A stretch of 32,016 nucleotides of DNA from Fragilaria crotonensis (GCA_022925895.1 JAKSYS010000701.1:1-32016); one strand, 5' to 3'. Positions 18,601 to 28,031 are shown, counted from the first letter of the stretch. Notes: generated by a model from the sequence alone, not told the origin. Numbers and translations: made by a program.

Positions 18601-19777
18601 TTTCATCTCGTCGAAGGCGGACCCTGACCTTTGGATGAAGAGCGGAGTCAAAGCGAATGGGGACCCGGTTTACGAATACGTCATATCATATGTCGACGAT
18701 CTCGTTTTCCAAGGGGTTGACCCAAAGGCTTTTATGGACTCACTCGGTCAGCGCTTCACGTTAAAACCCGGGAGTATAAAGGAACCATCGACATACTTGG
18801 GAGTCGACGTCAAACGATATAAAATCCACGACAGTGAAGACCCCGATAAAGTGAGATGGGCATTCGAATCGACCTCATACGTCAAGAAGGCGATTGCGGA
18901 CTTGGAGAAAGAGCTTGAAGAAGCGAATTTAAGGCTGATACCCAACGCGAAAACGCCACTTGGAAGCGGCTACCGCCCTGAGTTGGATCTATCGCCCGAA
19001 TTGGGGAACCGTCAACTGAATTACTACCAGGGCCTGATAGGAGTGCTTCGATGGATTTGCGAAATAGGTCGCATTGACATCTTGATGCCGGTTTCCTTGA
19101 TGTCTCGCTATCTTGTGTCAGCGCGAGAAGGCCACTTGGAACAGGTCTTTCACATTTTTGCATACCTCAAGCACCACCCTCGGTCGACTATGGTATTCGA
19201 CGATACGGTACCTGTTTTCAAGGGCGAACGTTTCGTCAAGTGCGATTGGACAGAGTTTTATCCGGATGCGTCCGAGGCTATCCCAACGAACATGCCGACT
19301 CCGAGAGGTAAGGATGTCACAATGTCATGCTTCGTGGATGCCGACCACGCCGGATGTCGTGAAACTAGAAGATCCCACTCGGGCATACTCATTTTCGTGA
19401 ACCGAGCACCAATAATGTGGTTCTCCAAACGGCAAAATACAGTGGAGGCATCCACATATGGTTCCGAATTGCTGGCAATGCGACTGGCCATCGAAATGAT
19501 CGAAGGCTTGAGATACAAGTTACGGATGATGGGCGTTTCGATCACCGAAGAGTGCGCAGTATTCTGTGACAACTCGGCAGTCGTTACGAATTCGCGACCT
19601 GAATCGACGCTGAAAAAGAAACACGCCGCAATCAATTTTCACAGAGTCCGCGAGGCGATCGCTGCGGGGACTATCAAAGTTGCCAAGGAAGGGACCCAAA
19701 CAAACCTGGCCGACATCTTAACGAAGTTGATGCCAGGCTCGAAGATGAAAGAATTACTCGCCCATATTTTGTGGTAA
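15680..19777 (+). CDS. pol: Pol polyprotein of Element D (1365 aa)
   Basis: The polyprotein carries protease MDSHADTCVAG (catalytic D16, with DSHA in place of DSGA), integrase core with YYADI (D328), LLCDND (D384) and NKAELDIREL (E420), exactly D-x35-E between the last two. A chromodomain-like stretch lies at about 727-765 (GWRLLVEWNDGSNSWVPL). RT has CDIQNAYL (D915) and SYVDDLV (D1006, D1007). RNase H has FVDADHAG (D1220), TYGSELLA (E1263), FCDNSAVV (D1297) and NLADILTK (D1345). It starts at an ATG after an in-frame TGA at 15671, so there is no overlap with gag. Translation must rely on something other than simple overlapping-frame slippage, for example reinitiation or a spliced RNA. The enzyme set is complete. 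Confidence 0.92.
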   Translation: MQYEEQAIEPGRCEMDSHADTCVAGSNCVVLEYTGRVAAVEAYSPDYPSKQVPIATVATAYDCPTSGATFVLIINEALYFGDSLHFSLLSPNQLRDNDVHVDERHHQHAPDSLFGILVPSEPLHIPFTLEGVIAGFDTRPPTQQELDDTNSHIELTSDVEWIPGTFALSLPEEEETNSDNERRISSMRARHVKVLNSKATKYRIKSCLQTLSATQSLFEIQLANEVNATNSDDPILSRIAKLTSSRACESNLEEKGAVSAIRTGDTTSAITPENLARKWMVGVETARKSLHVTTQRGVRSIPNPAMRRFKTQMAHLRYPRLKGMYYADIMEPKIKSIDSQKYAHVIGNGRGFTKVYPMERKNESIYALDDFVKKVGIPEVLLCDNDSTMEGWNEWKRRIRKYSIEPKYTEPYSPFQNKAELDIRELKRMIRRYQDKSRSPRRLWNYLANLCANIRSFIAGTHPDLLGRSAFEQVHGWTPDISNYVMHGWYEVVSYLDNDNERKLACWLGPAEDYGGGDAAFLLPKSARPIVRSTLWSLTPNERADRRDEIKELLDSISEKIGDDRSNEEVLEALGDQQFPMLDIFGDDNDADIDVVDPLSRAEADEYTPEAFDKYITAEIVTDRGGELLRGTVKSRKRDNDGQPIGTSNPNPLLDTREYLVCFEDGTEETYTANLIAECLYSQIDDGGRRLQIMKEIIDHEKTDNALKDEDAFYSTKSGPKPKRTTRGWRLLVEWNDGSNSWVPLKDLKDAYPVQIADYAVTNNLTNEPAFRWWVPFALKKRERILHKVKSKYWSTSHKYGLELPKSVSEALQIDKRTGTDFWRKAIEKEIRNVFPAFEFIDGDEANVPPGYTFVDTYFVFDIKMDLTRKARLVARGSMTEPTKEETFASVVSRDTVRLFFLLAALNDLELLSCDIQNAYLAAPNKEKIWTRFDDQLGPEYKGRRAIIAKALYGLRSSGRSFRDFLALNLREMGFISSKADPDLWMKSGVKANGDPVYEYVISYVDDLVFQGVDPKAFMDSLGQRFTLKPGSIKEPSTYLGVDVKRYKIHDSEDPDKVRWAFESTSYVKKAIADLEKELEEANLRLIPNAKTPLGSGYRPELDLSPELGNRQLNYYQGLIGVLRWICEIGRIDILMPVSLMSRYLVSAREGHLEQVFHIFAYLKHHPRSTMVFDDTVPVFKGERFVKCDWTEFYPDASEAIPTNMPTPRGKDVTMSCFVDADHAGCRETRRSHSGILIFVNRAPIMWFSKRQNTVEASTYGSELLAMRLAIEMIEGLRYKLRMMGVSITEECAVFCDNSAVVTNSRPESTLKKKHAAINFHRVREAIAAGTIKVAKEGTQTNLADILTKLMPGSKMKELLAHILW
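17860..17976 (+). other. Chromodomain-like segment within Element D pol
   Basis: GWRLLVEWNDGSNSWVPL followed by KDLKDAYPVQIADYA has the aromatic and W..P..L pattern of a chromodomain. It lies between integrase and RT. In Ty3/gypsy chromoviruses such modules steer integration to marked chromatin; a similar role here is inference. Confidence 0.6.
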
Positions 19778-19930
19778 CCAGGGGACGCGACGAATGAATT
19801 GGAGACTGTCCACAAAACAGTAGATCGATGCAACGGTTTGTGGTTATTGCACTCGATCGGGGCCTCTGTTGAACGATTTATGCTTACCTGTACATGATTG
19901 ACGCCTCTTCTAATGCTATTATTGCAGAGT

Positions 19931-19939
19931 CGCGGGGAC
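19931..19939 (+). other. Polypurine tract of Element D
   Basis: CGCGGGGAC abuts the 3' LTR. It is short and interrupted by pyrimidines, unlike the CAATGGGGGAGTG tract of A, B and C. Confidence 0.5.
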
Positions 19940-20130
19940 TGTTAATACGGCATGGATTCGTATAGTCACGATACGATACTGATACGGTACCGATACATAC
20001 AGTGCGACAGTAACGACGATGAGGGTTACATGTGATAATCCGGAGGTCACAATTCTACTGACTTGTACAGATAAACTAGACTAGTTCTGACATGCTTATT
20101 ATGAACTATCGTGTACATGTAGAGTTATGA
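19940..20130 (+). repeat. Element D 3' LTR
   Basis: 191 bp, identical by eye to 13647-13837. The sequence diverges immediately after GTTATGA, which sets the boundary. Confidence 0.9.
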
Positions 20131-21713
20131 AATGGTAGTCCAAGCATGTGAATAGGAGACTGAAGTGAGGGTGAAGGCAGCCAGAAGGGAGATTGTGAGC
20201 AACTCTGGAAATTCTCCACCAAGGCATACAACACTTTGAAGCCTTATGCAAGGCCCATGCCAAACAGGCCTGTGATGAAAAAAGAAGGATGTGAAAGGCA
20301 AGTCCAATGCAAGTAACAATGCTGCTGCAACTGCAGATTCTCAGGAGGATGAACCTTTTGAGGAGGACTAAGCGCCAAAACTGTGACTTCCAATGCTGGA
20401 AGAAGCTTTGCCACTGATTGGCAGAGTATGAACTGTTCTTATAAGGCACATTTGAAGCCACAAGAACCGTATGATCTGCAGGCAGGGCCATGTTCTACTG
20501 ATCACTGTCTTTTTTTAGTGAACTTGACTCTCACACAGGCAAACGTGTTGCAAGAAGCAATGCTCTGTTTGTCTCTGACAAAGGATGTCAGAACGCTGTG
20601 CACCTTTCACGGTGAACATTATCCCATACAGGAGAATTCCATTGCCCCGGCTGCGAATATGTGGACTTACCCTGAGAATGGACAAACAGTACATCCTCAA
20701 TGCCATGAGGCTCTGTACTATGGGGACTGAGTTATGTGACTCTGCTGACCCCCCAACTCAATTGTGCAAATGATGTCACTAGTCATGGATGTACCTGACC
20801 AGTTTGATGCCAAGTTCTTGCATTATCTTATCCAACCGCAATGTTGCGTATTCCATATCCTTGAATGGCACTTTGTCACTATGCGTGAGTTGTTAGCTCT
20901 TGTTGCATTGATCTCACAGATGTTCTGTGATTCCTACTTTGATCGATTTGCCAAAAAGGAGGAGATTTGTATTTCCAGCATGTGTGTTGCTGAAATGTTG
21001 TTGGCAACTGATCATATGCGGAATGCACCAAGGTTTAAAACAATATCTTCAGGATTGAGGGTACTCTACCTCTCCTATCGTCCAAAGTTCCACGCGTCAT
21101 CAACCGTCCGTCAGTCAACCAAAGTTTCTCCGGTGAGTCCCGTTTTGAGGTGACACGTCAGCGCTCTCATAATATCTACGGGTCATCGTTCTTCGGAACG
21201 CGGAGAATTGTTCCGCGGAGCCAGCCGATCTCAACAAGAACACAAACAAGTGCATCACTTTATATTCATATTACATGCTCCAGATTCATGTTATATTCAC
21301 AAGATTCCCTGGGATTCAGTACAAGTCTACCAACAAGCTACAGAAAGGATTCTGAAGAACCCAGAAAGAACAAACAAAGAACAAGAAGAACAAGGAAAGT
21401 GCAGTGAAGGAGCTCCTTTCAATCTTGCCAAAGGCAGATCAATCCTGCCAAATTCATTTTATAGATAAGCTCACAATTAGTAAACAAATTTCTACCAAAG
21501 ACTAAATCGCCCTAGCGATAACTAATTCGTCGTTTAGCCCTTGTTTGCGGTCTCAAACACTGCGAATAAAACTTTACGCTTCCTCTGCGCTAAGTACAAG
21601 CCAAGTGCTTCATTCTTTGACCTTTTAAGCTCACCTGCAAACCCAGTGCTGCATTCCTTGATCAATCAGGATCAGTTCAAGTCAAGTACTTCATTAGAGC
21701 TTCAAGGTCAACC
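20131..21713. other. Unassigned DNA and probable 5' region of Element E
   Basis: The first part (20131 to about 21100) continues the flank broken by Element D. An ORF at 20764-21153 has no motif I know, and short frames are interrupted by stops. From about 21140 to 21713 the sequence leads into gag E and probably contains its 5' LTR and leader, but no second LTR copy is in the window to prove this. A small inverted repeat CGGAAC/GTTCCG sits at 21194-21215. Confidence 0.4.
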
Positions 21714-22933
21714 ATGGCTGCTCCAGCCCCTCATTTTGCATTGGCTCCAGCCTTTGCTAATCCTGATGTCCTCAACTACTCTGAGCAGGCTGCTGCCAAG
21801 CTCTTCAAGTCTGGTACTGAGGCTTTGTCCATCAAGTTTGACTGCAAGCCAGACAATCTTCAGCTCTTCCTTGATCAAACCAGGGATAGATCCATAATCT
21901 TTGATTGGCTCAACATCTTGAGCATTCCCATTCAAGGAAATGTGGCTAACTCCAAGGATCTCATTGAGTCTTATGGAGAGATCTCCTATGAGGAGGTCAG
22001 AGCCCATGCCCTCACCTACATGCATGAGGATGCCAGGGAAGCTCAAGATTCCTTCATGATGTATCATTGTCTCATGAACTCTTTGACTGATGCTGCTCAA
22101 AAGCAGGTCAGGACCAGAGGCAATGTTCATCCCTTCATCTTTGGAGGTAAAGGATCAGGTCCAGTCCTCCTCAAGGTCATTATCATGGTCTCACATGTGG
22201 ATACCAGGACCACTATCACTAGTGTCCGGACCAAACTCTCCAGTCTCGATCATGCCATGCGTGATATCGATTCTGACATTGAACTCTTTAATGACTATGT
22301 CCTTGGATTGGTCAGCAAGCTCTCTGCCAGGGGTGAACAAACCCAAGATCTCCTGGTGAATCTGTTCAAAGGTTACAAGGCCTGCAAGGATTCTGAATTT
22401 GTGGACTACATCAAGAAGAAGGAAGACTTCTATGAAGAAGGTGGCCAAGTTGAGTATCAACAACTCATGGACTGGGCTCTCAACAAGTTCAAACCAGGAA
22501 AGAGTCAGAGCAGTGGTGCCTCAAGACTACAGAGGAGGAAACTATCATTGCCTTGCAATCCCAAGTCAAAACCCTCATGTCCAATCAGAAGAAACCTAAT
22601 CCAGCAAGTGGCAAGGCCAGTGGAGGTGGAAAGAAGGACAACAAGCAGGGAAACAAGAAAGATAAGGGTAAAGGCAAGTTCAGAGTTGAGGATCTTCCTG
22701 CATGGGTACATGTTCATCCCAAGGAAGGAGAGAAGCAGTCCAAGACTGTTGAAGGCAAGGACTACCATTGGTGCCCAAATCACAACAGGTGGACCAGACA
22801 CAAGCCTTCTGACTGTAAGGGTATTGGTTTCAAGGGTGGTCCCAAGAGGGATCAAGGCAACAAGAGTCAAGACTCCAAGCCTAACATGAAACTGGCCAAA
22901 GCTCTTGCAGCTATCTCCGATGATGAGGAATGA
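21714..22933 (+). pseudogene. gag: Gag of Element E, single frame change
   Basis: Starts at ATG 21714 in a good context (CAACCATGG). It encodes MAAPAPHFALAPAFANPDVL, LINRL-type capsid helices (SLDHAMRDIDSDIELFNDYV) and YKACKDSEFVDYIKKKEDF. Near 22520-22527 (GCCTCAAGAC) the proper frame is lost by a one-base deletion. The other frame then carries KKDNKQGNKKDKGKGKFRV, LPAWVHVHP and a zinc-finger-like CPNHNRWTRHKPSDC (C-x2-H-x5-H-x4-C), stopping at 22931. In the uncorrected frame the ORF runs to 22889 as noise. This gag type is common in diatom LTR elements. Its pol is not in the window; Element C begins 31 bp after the stop. Confidence 0.75.
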
Positions 22934-22964
22934 TGGGGACGCCCAATGGACTGTGTGTTCATTG

Positions 22965-23466
22965 TGTGAGACCCTCCCTAATTACGAGCGCTCACGCTCA
23001 GGGGTAGGAGGGATGAAACGTGTTGCTCACAAACGTCAACGTATATGGTGGTAGCCGATAGATCAACACCAATCAGCGGTGCCAATCCCAAACGGGTGAA
23101 TCACGATGAAACGATCAGGGACACTCAACAAACAATGATGAGCTGTCGTACGATGTTACCGTTTGTGATATCAGTGGTGTGAGCGTTGTCGTCAATAGCC
23201 CTATTGCCTCTTCACCCTTACGATCGCTGAGACCGGCAAGAATGCAGTTGAGGCTATAAAAGGGTCTATATTAGAAGTTGTGAGTGCATTGCCAAACAGC
23301 GCTGCTTAGACTAGTAGTATAGTATTCCGATTGGGACTGCGAAGTATGGCGGTAGCGCGGTAAGCTCGAGTAGGTGCAGTCGACTGTGTGCAGTAGACAG
23401 TAGCACAGTGGCACAGGTGCTCAAATATGCACGGACAACAGACACATGTCAAATGATGCACCAACA
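22965..23466 (-). repeat. Element C 3' LTR
   Basis: About 502 bp, starting TGTTGGTGCATC and ending GGTCTCACA in element sense. It shares the core block, the GCAGTAGACAGTAGCAC stretch and the TCTCACA end with Element A's LTR. The flank CATTG (22960-22964) is the expected target copy but cannot be checked against a right end. Confidence 0.8.
23207..23282 (-). promoter_or_regulatory. Conserved LTR core block with TATA-like box, Element C
   Basis: In element sense: CACAACTTC, TAATATAGACCCTTTTATAG, CTCAACTGCATTCTTGCCGG, GATCGTAAGGGTGAAGAGG. TTTTATAG is a plausible TATA box. The same block is in A and B. Confidence 0.5.
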
Positions 23467-23524
23467 CACTCCCCCATTGAAAGGATCACCAGAGAGACTC
23501 ATCAATGAGCAACAGAAGTGCATC
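23467..23524 (-). other. Element C functional 3' end: polypurine tract and pre-tract block
   Basis: In element sense GCACTTCTGTTGCTCATTG leads to CAATGGGGGAGTG, which abuts the LTR. Upstream, CACCGTGGCGCATCTTGG (about 23558-23575) is a degraded form of the HYGAPW codons, a vestige of the pol end. Confidence 0.75.
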
Positions 23525-25410
23525 AAGCAAGAAGAAAGGAACTCGGAGTTACGGAGGAATCCAAGATGCGCCACGGTGTATTGCAATCGTTGTCTGCCGT
23601 AAACGCCATTGCGAAAGGCGAAAACACTCCCCTGTTGTGAGCATACTGCACGGAGCAAAGAGAAGTGAATTCATGGTTGCAACGGGCAGTGACAGAGCGA
23701 AGGAATGCAGCAAGTGACTCCAGTTGGCAATGGCAGAAACCATTGCATGGGCAATGTGCAACACAAGAGGCAAGGCTGACAAGTCCCTTACACCACCAAG
23801 TGCATGGTCGTGGAGATGATATCGGACTCTTTGGCAATGCCGGAGGGCAGGTTTTGTCACCGTCAAGAGAGGCGCCGGAATCGCAATTGATATCAACGCC
23901 ACCACCAATGATGACGGGGATCATATTCACCAAGATGAGAGGGTGCTTCCACTTTGCCATTGAAACAAAGTGCAATCGCATTATGTCACACCAACAGTCA
24001 CGCCAACAGTAGAGTTGGTGTTGGGGTCCGCTTCGATACTGGGACGGCCATCATAATTGAAACAAGAGCTGGAAATACAATTGTGAAGAACACCACTGTT
24101 GGCAGATGTAATCATACGCATTGAGACCACGGTATGCTCCTAGGTCATCTGGGTGTCGAAGTGTTCGACACAGTAGTCCGCAGTAGGAAACCGGCATGCA
24201 GTCCACGAAGGCAGCAGCTATCACACTAATGTTTTATCTTCGAGTCAGGAGAGTCACCAGAATCGTGTCTGCTGTGTTGCAAATCGACTCTGAACAAAGC
24301 ATCGAAGCAGGGTGAGCAATCACTCTGATGACGCAATGCACTGCAACACAAGAACCGTGTCATTTGTTTTCGTTATCAATGAAGTGAATCTGAGCGCGCT
24401 GGTAGCATTGAAATGGGTCCGCGGCTTATCGGCATATACGTAGTGAGCACGCAAGCGAGGGGCAAACAGTGTGGGCTGGAGATTGCGATAATGTGCAGAT
24501 AACACTGGCATTCCTCCACCAAATCCGTATTTTCTGTAGCCTTGAGGGGTAGACGGTCACCGCAGCTTGGATGCTGTGATCCACCGTCACGTCCGCAGTA
24601 CCGTTCATCTAGGTCCATAGGGAAGGGCCATAAACGTCAGAAGTGCCAGCAACCATGGTGCCGTTACTGTGGTTATAAGGGGCAAAGTGCACCAGCACCA
24701 AACTGGACATAAGCTCAAACCTGTTCCAAGTTACAGCCAGAACGAGTGGAAAACACCAGACTCTGAACTACCATGGAACATCGGATTTCGGCGCAGTATG
24801 ACATTCATCGGGGAAAACTGTCGACGCATGAAAGATGATTACAAAAGGCCCGTCACATCTTTGACTGAACCATCATGTTCAGTTGTCGTTGAATCAGGAG
24901 AATGACAAGCATGCTTGGTCACGTGTACTGTCATTCAGTTGCGCCAACATCATTGGTACAACAACACCTTGCGACGTTTCACTATAAGCGCAACTGTAGG
25001 TCTCAGAGGCAAGAGTCAATCCAGCTCTCATGTTGGCTGGTGAATGTTGCTGGTGTCCGTTGCCACCATGATTTCCCTGGAGTTACTTTGATGAATGAAA
25101 TTTGCACGCAACGCCCAATGCAAGAATGATGGACAAGTGATCCATCCCCTCATCAAAGGATTGGAATGGATGGACACCCGGTGGAAAGGGATTGAGCATC
25201 AAGTGTCGTTGAATCCATGACACCGCCAACAGTTTGTAGTATCATTAGGAAACATCACAACTGCAGTATGGTAACCAGTGTGTTAGACAGAGTCACGCAT
25301 GTGCGGGGAGTACGACTCAACCATTACTGCAGTTCAACACAGAACAACAGTGTATCAATTTCGCTGGAAGCTGCAAGACATTTCTTTTCACATTCGCTTG
25401 TGGGTTGAAT

Positions 25411-25474
25411 AATCAAGAGACTTCAATGCAATTCTTGGACTGTCAAGTTTGTTCTTCCCATTTTACTACCCGGG
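25411..25474. repeat. Degenerate direct repeat in Element C, copy 1
   Basis: AATCAAGAGACTTCAATG to the CCCGGG at its end. It matches 25497-25553 in order and at most positions, with small gaps. Confidence 0.6.
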
Positions 25475-25496
25475 CTTAGTATGACAATCATAGAAC

Positions 25497-25553
25497 AATC
25501 AAGAGTCCTTGATGTAATTTTTAGACAATCGAGTTCAGTTCCCATTACTCGGG
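25497..25553. repeat. Degenerate direct repeat in Element C, copy 2
   Basis: AATCAAGAGTCCTTGATG to CTCGGG, the partner of 25411-25474. Confidence 0.6.
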
Positions 25554-25816
25554 AGTGTGACTTGATGAATGTCATGGCATGCAAGGGCGATGCAGTCAAC
25601 GAATCCAACACTGACATCGACAAGAAGACAAGCAATTGAAAGGGAAGCGTCGTGGTTGGAGCCATCAGGCTGCACTCAGGTCTGCTGCCATCCTCAAAAG
25701 CAGTCATGTCAAGGCATTGGGTATCCTGTATGCCACACACTCCTCCATTGTGGTGTCGCGGCAATGGCCTTGATGCTCCACTTGAGGATGACACGAAAAG
25801 GCTGTGGCTAGAGTTG

Positions 25817-25877
25817 GATATCCCGTTTACATTCACTCCCCCAATGGAAATCCCGTATGCATCACACTCCCCCATTG
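25817..25877 (-). repeat. Tandem pair of about 31 bp units containing a polypurine tract
   Basis: Units 25817-25846 and 25847-25877 share GA-ATCCCGT, TGCAT- or TTACAT-like middles and CACTCCCCCA-TG on the plus strand. In element sense each unit begins with the tract, so two polypurine tracts sit 31 bp apart. Confidence 0.65.
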
Positions 25878-25992
25878 TCCCATGAGGTACAAAGGTGGGC
25901 AATGAACAAAGAAGGAGCATACAAGCACACAGTCGCGATTCCAAATTGGTAACAACCGGAACATAAAGAGAGGAGCATTATGCAAGGCATCG

Positions 25993-26583
25993 CTACGCGG
26001 AAGCGATTATACCATCATGCAACAAGCGGGTGATATCAGTTGCAGTAAACTTGTCATTGTACCTGAAGCAACATCGGCCGCGATCGATTGAGTGATACCG
26101 CATGAGCACGCTGAGAAGGGACAAGCTGTGTGAGCTCGCAAATGCAGAAGGCCAAGCATCCGCAAGTGGGATCTCCGCATCATGAGAGAGGCCCAATCCC
26201 TTGGGGAATGCAGCAACTCGTGAGATAATGCCTGGAGCTGAATTCACGACATATGCCGCATCGAGAAAACTAAACACAGTGGAATCTGCATATTCTTTCA
26301 ACCTGGGTTGCAACAAAATGCTGGCTGCTCGTATCCTTCTTGCCAGCTTGAAGAGTGACTCCAATAAGATGGTCATTCCTATCATTGCCATTTCCAGAGT
26401 CAGCATCATCGACAGCACCATAGTCACACACTTCAAACAGGTATGTCGTCGGTTCAACCCCTTGATGGTGCATTGACCTGCTAGTGTGGCATCTGCGCAG
26501 ACGTAGGCACCGGTCTTCATGACGGGTCTTTTCGTGATAATACCATTGGCATCCAAAGATTCAAGACGCACTTGAGGCAACAA
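25993..26583 (-). pseudogene. Unrecognised minus-strand ORF in Element C (196 aa)
   Basis: I do not recognise this protein. The frame is open for 196 codons but its first codon is not clearly a start. It has a Met-rich hydrophobic stretch (MVLSMMLTLEMAMIGMTI) and the string RYHSIDRGR, which recurs at the end of Element B's ORF (RFQPIDRGR) and in the 27221-27868 ORF (MFRPIDRGR). It lies in the 5' half of Element C in element sense, where B also has its only ORF. It may be a decayed Gag-like protein of a non-autonomous element, or chance. Confidence 0.35.
26075..26103 (-). repeat. IDRGR box, first copy in Element C
   Basis: In element sense ATGCGGTATCACTC then AATCGATCGCGGCCG. Like the copy in B, it lies 100-150 bp upstream of a polypurine module (25865-25922). 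Confidence 0.55.
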
Positions 26584-26603
26584 TCTTTCATAACAACTTC
26601 CTC

Positions 26604-27220
26604 GCGAGCATTATCCCTATTGCTGAAAGCAGAGGTTGAACGATGGTTGCTGTTAACCGAAAAAAAATTCTCCATGCCATTCTTCTCATTATCCGTTGAG
26701 GGAGTCATGATTTTCGGAGTCGTGCCAGTAGCATCGGAAACACTAAACCGAGAGTTCCGATGGCACCGTCAGCAATTTCCGTATCAACGCCACATCACAA
26801 CGATCCCATGACAGTTAGTCATAGTTGCGTATTGCAAAATACCATCTGTTGATTTGTTGGGATTGAGTGGATCCATGCTTTGATAAGCAGCATCATACTG
26901 ATTCCGTAATCGGTCATGCCGTGACAATGTACTCTTAGCCAGCAATGCATCGATAAACACATCCAAAGAACGGAGACTGGTAATAAACTCAGGCCTGCGC
27001 CATCGGAGAGTTGGCAAACAACGTCGAGCGATGGATCACAATAATCACCTTCGTACGCTGTTTCCAGATCACTGGATTGTGGTGACGATATGAAAGAGTG
27101 GCCCCTCAATCTGTCGGCCATCGTCAAAGGTGTGGCACAGATCATTGTTGGTATTGATGCTCTTCTTAGAAATTCAGTTGAGACCGAACGGCGCATAAAT
27201 ACGTTCTATCCTCGATAGTG
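26604..27220 (-). pseudogene. Decayed minus-strand coding stretch in Element C
   Basis: No family is recognised. One frame (26784-27017) reads RPEFITSLRSLDVFIDALLA and YQSMDPLNPNKSTDGILQYA before a stop. A second frame (26819-27196) overlaps it for most of its length. The first frame looks protein-like in composition but has no clear start and is only 77 codons long. Confidence 0.25.
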
Positions 27221-27868
27221 TTAAGGTCTTCGCCACAGCTGTCGGCCGCGATCAATGGGTCGAAACATCATAAGCATGGACCTGCAGAGTTGACACATGA
27301 TAGCATTCGATATACAAAGAACATAGCTGCGTTTGATTGCATCAAAACTTTGATTGCCTTCAGGATCAGTGCCAGGAACCTCGGAGTCAGCACCGTTATT
27401 GCACTGCAACTTCATAGGTATGTACAATACACCCGCAGAGGCAGTAACATCAATTCTTTTGTGGGAGAAAGTCAATTGAGGAGTCACAAGTGTCGGGTGA
27501 ATGACAATACTATAAGCGACGCCAGTGGAAAACGGATTCATGACGCTCATAGCAAGAAGACAATTACCAAAGCCACCCTGCCCTGCCCCAACAACATCGT
27601 TGCACAGTTCGGAAGTGACACGGGACACAGCATCTGGCGCAATGCTGGGATCGAACGCATTGCCATCAAACACGGGGCCCCATTTGCAACGAGATTGGTA
27701 CTCTGGTCGGTTCGACGTGACGCTATGCAACGTAACGTCGCCCGGGACGGGATTACAGTAGGTCCCATCAACATCGATTGTCATTGTGAGCGGAACATCA
27801 CTAGTATTCGAATACTGAAACCTGATCGGGGAACCAGAATCAGATTGCTCCATGCAAGCCTTAATCAT
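27221..27868 (-). CDS. Unrecognised minus-strand ORF at the 5' side of Element C (215 aa)
   Basis: I do not recognise this protein. Its composition looks coding: GSPIRFQYSNTSDVPLTMTI, then CNDVVGAGQGGFGNCLLAMS, MNPFSTGVAYSIVIHPT and VLYIPMKLQ. It ends soon after MFRPIDRGR. It has no membrane segment or zinc motif that I can see. A shorter plausible start is possible because the first codon is only weakly supported. It may be the protein carried by Element C, equivalent in position to Element B's ORF, though the two share only the IDRGR string. The plus-strand ORF over the same bases is taken as its shadow. Confidence 0.35.
   Translation of the reverse strand: MIKACMEQSDSGSPIRFQYSNTSDVPLTMTIDVDGTYCNPVPGDVTLHSVTSNRPEYQSRCKWGPVFDGNAFDPSIAPDAVSRVTSELCNDVVGAGQGGFGNCLLAMSVMNPFSTGVAYSIVIHPTLVTPQLTFSHKRIDVTASAGVLYIPMKLQCNNGADSEVPGTDPEGNQSFDAIKRSYVLCISNAIMCQLCRSMLMMFRPIDRGRQLWRRP
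27243..27271 (-). repeat. IDRGR box, second copy in Element C
   Basis: In element sense ATGATGTTTCGACC then CATTGATCGCGGCCG. It is the most diverged of the three copies. Confidence 0.5.
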
Positions 27869-27894
27869 TCCAGGGACAACATGTTTCTTGTTGT

Positions 27895-27905
27895 AAAAAA
27901 AAAAA
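27895..27905 (+). repeat. A11 homopolymer
   Basis: Eleven A on the plus strand. It is on the wrong strand to be the poly(A) tail of the neighbouring minus-strand RT gene. It may mark an insertion boundary or be simple sequence. Confidence 0.6.
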
Positions 27906-28031
27906 CCTAAAACTCTATTTTACGTGCTGTTGCGTTGTCCGATGAAAAAACAATCAACCCGCACGGCCCGACAGGATCTTAAACAGACAACGTCGAGCAT
28001 ACAATACCCCGCTCACTCTTTTCGTCACTAA

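Larger units (their letters stand above)
13647..20130 (+). mobile_element. Element D: intact Ty1/copia retrotransposon with chromodomain
   Basis: Two 191 bp LTRs that I read as identical enclose an uninterrupted gag (455-468 aa) and pol (1365 aa). The domain order is protease, integrase, chromodomain-like module, RT, RNase H, so it is copia class. Every catalytic residue I checked is present. Together with LTR identity and a matching AATG flank, this indicates a young and potentially active copy. Its LTRs, gag and pol are unlike those of A, so it belongs to a different copia lineage. Confidence 0.92.
23480..25990 (-). other. Element C non-coding interior with extra polypurine modules
   Basis: I see no recognisable protein here. 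Additional tracts in element sense occur at 23625-23637 (CAACAGGGGAGTG), 25738-25750, 25834-25846 and 25865-25877. The first is preceded by CACTTCTCTTTGCTC and TATGCTCA, close to Element A's pre-tract block; the last by GTATGCTCCTTCTTTGTTCA. Direct repeats are listed separately. Confidence 0.55.
22965..27894 (-). mobile_element. Element C: non-autonomous copia-type element, 5' end not resolved
   Basis: An LTR (22965-23466) is followed by a polypurine tract (23467-23479) and a pre-tract block shared with A and B, so this is the 3' end of a minus-strand element and not a solo LTR. The interior has no integrase or RT. It holds repeated pol-end/polypurine modules, direct repeats and decayed minus-strand ORFs (25993-26583, 26784-27017, 27221-27868). 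Two IDRGR boxes link it to Element B. No second LTR or primer site appears before 32016, so the right limit given is a guess, set at an A11 tract; the element may be truncated or may continue beyond the RT gene. Confidence 0.6.

Noticed and set aside
22528-22889. C-terminus of the uncorrected 391 aa gag E frame
   Set aside because: After the frame change it is Arg-rich noise, while the adjacent frame carries the zinc-finger-like motif and ends at a sensible stop.
22965-23466. LTR of Element C as a solo LTR
   Set aside because: A polypurine tract and the pre-tract block follow it directly, so interior sequence is present.
27895-27905. A11 as the poly(A) tail of the RT element
   Set aside because: The RT gene is on the minus strand, so its tail would read as T on the plus strand.
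27218-27910. 230 aa plus-strand ORF as a gene
   Set aside because: It is basic and low in structure, and overlaps a minus-strand frame that looks more protein-like and matches the element's orientation.
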